A stretch of 64,000 nucleotides of DNA, from contig CAWJVM010000003.1 in NCBI GenBank assembly GCA_963846315.1, positions 62,001-126,000 on the forward strand, in the 5' to 3' direction. Below, in pieces: positions 62,069 to 64,000 of this stretch. Source of the DNA: RPQJ01 sp963846315 (GTDB taxonomy: Bacteria > Pseudomonadota > Gammaproteobacteria > Steroidobacterales > Steroidobacteraceae). The position numbers and the translations under genes are program-made. The notes beneath the pieces were generated by a model that ran no database searches, was not told the origin of the DNA, and worked only from the letters and a program-made list of their open reading frames with translations. The stretch's first letter is position 1. Every line of letters starts with the position of its first letter.

Positions 62069-62314
62069 GCGCCCGGCAGTAGGTGCGCAATACCCGGCAA
62101 CGACAGCCAGGTGATCTACTCCGACCAGATCATCCCAGGCAGTACGCTGGTCGGGTTCCTCAACGCGGACCACGGGGCCGTGGTGGTGCCGATCGATCGC
62201 GCCCATAACGTCATCGGCAACACAGTCGTCAACCACAACGACTACCCGCGCGAGGCTCTGCTCGAGGCGCTGCTGCGCCATGTCGAGGAAGACCTGTCGG
62301 CGCCGCGTCGCTAA
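62069..62314 (+). pseudogene. C-terminal remnant of a hydrolase-like gene
   Basis: About 80 codons of gene-like sequence (SQVIYSDQIIPGSTLVGFLNADHGAVVVPI, then NTVVNHNDYPREALLEALLRHVEED) end at a TAA, but the open frame begins only inside the nrdJ terminator, with no start or ribosome site. I recall this ending from C-termini of alpha/beta-hydrolase-like proteins; that memory is unverified. The upstream part seems to have been deleted. Confidence 0.45.
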
Positions 62315-62341
62315 GCGAGGCCCCGGTGGCCTGTGCCGCCG

Positions 62342-62566
62342 CTAGCCGGTCACGCGAGCAACGAGTCGACGCACCCAGGGCGCGACGATCGTCACGGTCG
62401 GAAAGGCCACCGGCCACGTCGTTGCGCAGCTCTTCAGCCATTGCGCCGTGAACCCCGGATCCAGTCCCCGGGCGGTGGCCAGGACGAAGGCGGAGACGAT
62501 GGCGACCATGATTGCGGACAGCATGGCGCCGAAGACGATGGGTGCAAAGCGAGCGGGAATACGCAT
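62342..62566 (-). CDS. DUF2798 family small membrane protein
   Basis: The protein has 74 residues, with a GGAG ribosome site just upstream (rc of AATCTCCTTTT at 62571-62581). Two helices (FGAMLSAIMVAIVSAFVLAT and a C-terminal WPVAFPTVTIVAPWVRRLVARV) and the FAPIVFGAMLSAIM start fit DUF2798. Function unknown. It follows the DUF2938 gene by 57 nt on the same strand, probably in one transcript. Confidence 0.82.
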   Translation of the reverse strand: MRIPARFAPIVFGAMLSAIMVAIVSAFVLATARGLDPGFTAQWLKSCATTWPVAFPTVTIVAPWVRRLVARVTG

Positions 62567-62623
62567 TTTAATCTCCTTTTGTGATGACTGATTGCAGCGG
62601 GTGTTGGTGTGCTGACGTGGCGT

Positions 62624-63115
62624 TCACGACACGAAATGAAGTCGCGCGATCCAACCGGCGGCATAGAGCCCCAGTCCGAAGATCGAGTGTGTGATGAGGC
62701 TTTGGAGTCGCGCGGCGGCAGGGCGAGGCGTGCGGCTGGCGGCCACACCGGCACCCATGCCGGGCTGCAGCACCAGGAAGGGCGCCGCCACCGTGCCGAT
62801 CCCGACGACCAGTGCGGGGCCGATCGCAGGCTGGCGAACCCACTCCAGGCCCCAAACGGCCAGCAGCAGGCCGGCGAACGCGACACCGATGACGTAATGG
62901 GCGACCCAGCCGATGACACGCTCGCCCGGCACGACCGGGGAGGCTGCGATCGACTCGTGGCGAAACTGGCCGCGAGCCAGGTGAGCGAACCAGCGTCCGA
63001 CCAGCCCGTAGTTGGGCAGCGGGACGTCGAACGCACGCTTACGGGCGATCGCCCAGACGTCCATCAGCACCGTGGCACCCACGCCGATCACGAGCGCGTT
63101 AACGAAATAGTCCAT
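62624..63115 (-). CDS. DUF2938 family membrane protein
   Basis: The protein has 163 residues with four membrane helices. The N-terminus DYFVNALVIGVGATVLMDVWAI, the middle VIGWVAHYVIGVAFAGLLLAVWG and the PFLVLQPGMGAGVAASRTP loop are characteristic of DUF2938. Function is unknown. It is divergent from a MerR-family regulator and preceded by a MerR-type promoter, so it is the probable target. Confidence 0.87.
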   Translation of the reverse strand: MDYFVNALVIGVGATVLMDVWAIARKRAFDVPLPNYGLVGRWFAHLARGQFRHESIAASPVVPGERVIGWVAHYVIGVAFAGLLLAVWGLEWVRQPAIGPALVVGIGTVAAPFLVLQPGMGAGVAASRTPRPAAARLQSLITHSIFGLGLYAAGWIARLHFVS

Positions 63116-63159
63116 TCCCTGTCTCCCGGTTGCTTGCCATTGAGTGGCTCAGGTGGCAC

Positions 63160-63190
63160 TGTGCCACTTCAAGTCAACTTGAGGTCAAGG
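63160..63190 (-). promoter_or_regulatory. MerR/SoxR-type promoter-operator for DUF2938-DUF2798
   Basis: On the minus strand a -35-like TTGACC (63190-63185) and a -10-like CACAGT (63165-63160) are separated by 19 nt, the long spacer typical of MerR-family activation. The spacer carries the dyad CCTCAAGTTGACTTGAAG, close to the SoxR box of soxS. It ends 3 nt before the regulator's ATG, so the regulator may also repress itself. Confidence 0.6.
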
Positions 63191-63192
63191 GG

Positions 63193-63684
63193 ATGCGATA
63201 CCTGGACATCGCCGCGGTGGCGCAACAGTCCGGCGTGCCTGCCTCGGCGCTGCGCTACTACGAGGAGAAGGGGCTGATCGCCTCGGTCGGGAGGCGCGGC
63301 CTGCGGCGGCTGTTCGATGCGCAGGTGCTGGAACGACTGGCGTTGATCGCACTGGGGCAGGCGGCCGGCTTTTCGCTCGACGAAATCGCCGGCATGTTTT
63401 CACCGGACGGCCGACCAAAGATCGACCGCAAAGCGCTGGCGACCAAGGCAGACGAACTGGACCGCACGCTCCGGCAGTTGAGTTCGATGCGAGACGGGCT
63501 ACGGCACGCGTCCGTCTGCCCGGCGCCGAGCCACATGGAGTGTCCGTCGTTCCGCCGCCTGATGCGGGCAGCGGCGGGGGTGAGGGGCGACGACAGCAAG
63601 CAGCCGCCGGCGCGTCGACAAAGGAAAGGTTCACCGCTCGTACGGACGCGTACCACCAGTGCGAAACGATCAGCGCCGCGCTAA
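63193..63684 (+). CDS. MerR family transcriptional regulator
   Basis: The protein has 163 residues from ATG 63193, preceded by AAGGGG. The winged HTH reads YLDIAAVAQQSGVPASALRYYEEKGLIASVGRRGLRRLF, and the second helix LALIALGQAAGFSLDEIAGMF and the coiled coil (IDRKALATKADELDRTLRQLSSM) follow. Two C-terminal cysteines (VCPAPSHMEC) could sense metal or redox state; the SoxR [2Fe-2S] pattern is absent. It is divergent from DUF2938/DUF2798. The last 25 residues are basic and look like run-on sequence. Confidence 0.85.
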   Translation: MRYLDIAAVAQQSGVPASALRYYEEKGLIASVGRRGLRRLFDAQVLERLALIALGQAAGFSLDEIAGMFSPDGRPKIDRKALATKADELDRTLRQLSSMRDGLRHASVCPAPSHMECPSFRRLMRAAAGVRGDDSKQPPARRQRKGSPLVRTRTTSAKRSAPR

Positions 63685-63900
63685 GTCCCGTGTCGCCACG
63701 CGCTCCTTGGGGCACGCCAGCCGCCAACGGCAACCCGGACATTGATCACTGCGGCACGTCGATTGCCAGCGCCTCGAGCACGGACTCTTCGTAGACAGGC
63801 ATGATCGAGCCGGTCTTCACCTTGCGGAGGAAACCAGAAAAATTGACGAGGCGGCACGAATGTCATCACTGACACTGCAGCCCGCGCGGCTTGCGCGAAG

Positions 63901-64000
63901 CTAGCGGACTGATTCGATGTCCCGGAGCTTGCGATAGAGCGTGCGCTCACTCAGCCCGAGTCCCTTTGCCAACTCGCGCCGACTGCCGGTGTGATTGCGA
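63901..64000 (-). CDS. C-terminal Fis-type HTH of a transcriptional regulator (partial at window edge)
   Basis: On the minus strand the frame from the right edge to a TAG at 63903-63901 reads NHTGSRRELAKGLGLSERTL then YRKLRDIESVR. This is the Fis-like helix-turn-helix that ends sigma-54-dependent activators and related response regulators; the conserved LGLSERTLYRKL is clear. The AAA+ and receiver domains would lie beyond 64000. The 63685-63900 gap contains only very short open frames. Confidence 0.72.
   Translation of the reverse strand, partial: RNHTGSRRELAKGLGLSERTLYRKLRDIESVR

Noticed and set aside
63746..63862. Short minus-strand frame with gene-like residues (VKTGSIMPVYEESVLEALAI)
   Set aside because: At most about 38 codons with only a GTG or internal ATG as start and no ribosome site; perhaps a remnant, too little to call.
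63681..63950. 89-codon minus-strand frame at the right end
   Set aside because: Composition is not gene-like, and it runs in a different frame across the stop of the Fis-HTH gene.

Overview
The window is one continuous stretch of a high-GC, gene-dense proteobacterial chromosome. Several arrangements point to a gammaproteobacterium, probably near the Xanthomonadales/Steroidobacterales/Nevskiales: mutY close to yggX, the rpsU-yqeY-dnaG-rpoD macromolecular-synthesis block, a split B12-dependent ribonucleotide reductase (nrdJa/nrdJb), and a MerR regulator divergent from DUF2938 and DUF2798 genes. This placement is inference from gene content; no search was run. I see no phage, integrase, transposase, plasmid or CRISPR features.

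Layout. 1-7.4 kb: tail of a TAP-like alpha/beta hydrolase, a NatA/NatB-type ABC exporter (permease frameshifted), an SGNH hydrolase, a gamma-glutamyltransferase, an exported M20 amidohydrolase and a crotonase. 7.4-14 kb: an ECF sigma factor with a membrane partner, a DUF4097 adhesin-like protein, a TPR/TolB-like membrane protein, a START-like protein, mutY and a DUF423 protein. 13.6-18 kb: telomere-like GGGGTTA arrays, yggX, rraA, hsp20, a HiPIP, an LPG-synthase-like membrane protein and a renalase-like flavoprotein. 18-26 kb: a ThDP enzyme, a di-haem peroxidase, and an Lrp-family regulator divergent from a branched-chain oxoacid dehydrogenase operon (E1a, E1b, E2) ending in a branched-chain aminotransferase. 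26-30.7 kb: a second ECF sigma/anti-sigma pair, a PQQ-type sugar dehydrogenase, a CAT-anticodon tRNA and an M48 protease. 30.8-37.6 kb: a compact cyanophycin operon (isoaspartyl dipeptidase, cyanophycinase, cyanophycin synthetase and a further Mur-ligase-type protein). 37.7-42.9 kb: a histone-like basic protein and a carbonic anhydrase-GltS-TAXI lipoprotein-MHS transporter operon. 42.9-49 kb: rpoD, dnaG, yqeY, rpsU. 49-54.5 kb: tsaD, folB, folK, a pteridine-reductase-like SDR, a MidA methyltransferase and cca. 55-64 kb: a lipoprotein aminopeptidase, an NDUFA9-like protein, DegQ-type protease, nrdJa/nrdJb, DUF2798, DUF2938, MerR and the tail of a Fis-HTH regulator.

The most unusual signal is non-coding. 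Two intergenic loci (47490-48010 and 54517-54940) each hold an inverted pair of a two-hairpin element. Its loop is conserved (GGAAAGGCAGAYAC), and so are its base-stem motifs (GCGCC-TGA and AC-GGCGC), while its long stem arms differ between copies but stay self-complementary. This looks like an undescribed structured repeat family, possibly REPIN/BIME-like or a structured RNA.

Reader caution: six genes (natB, HiPIP, the flavoprotein, the ThDP enzyme, cphA and the adjacent Mur-ligase gene) carry about 14 frameshifts in total. Many fall in short homopolymers and the protein motifs on both sides are intact. Consensus errors are the likeliest cause, but real decay of these non-essential genes cannot be excluded from sequence alone.
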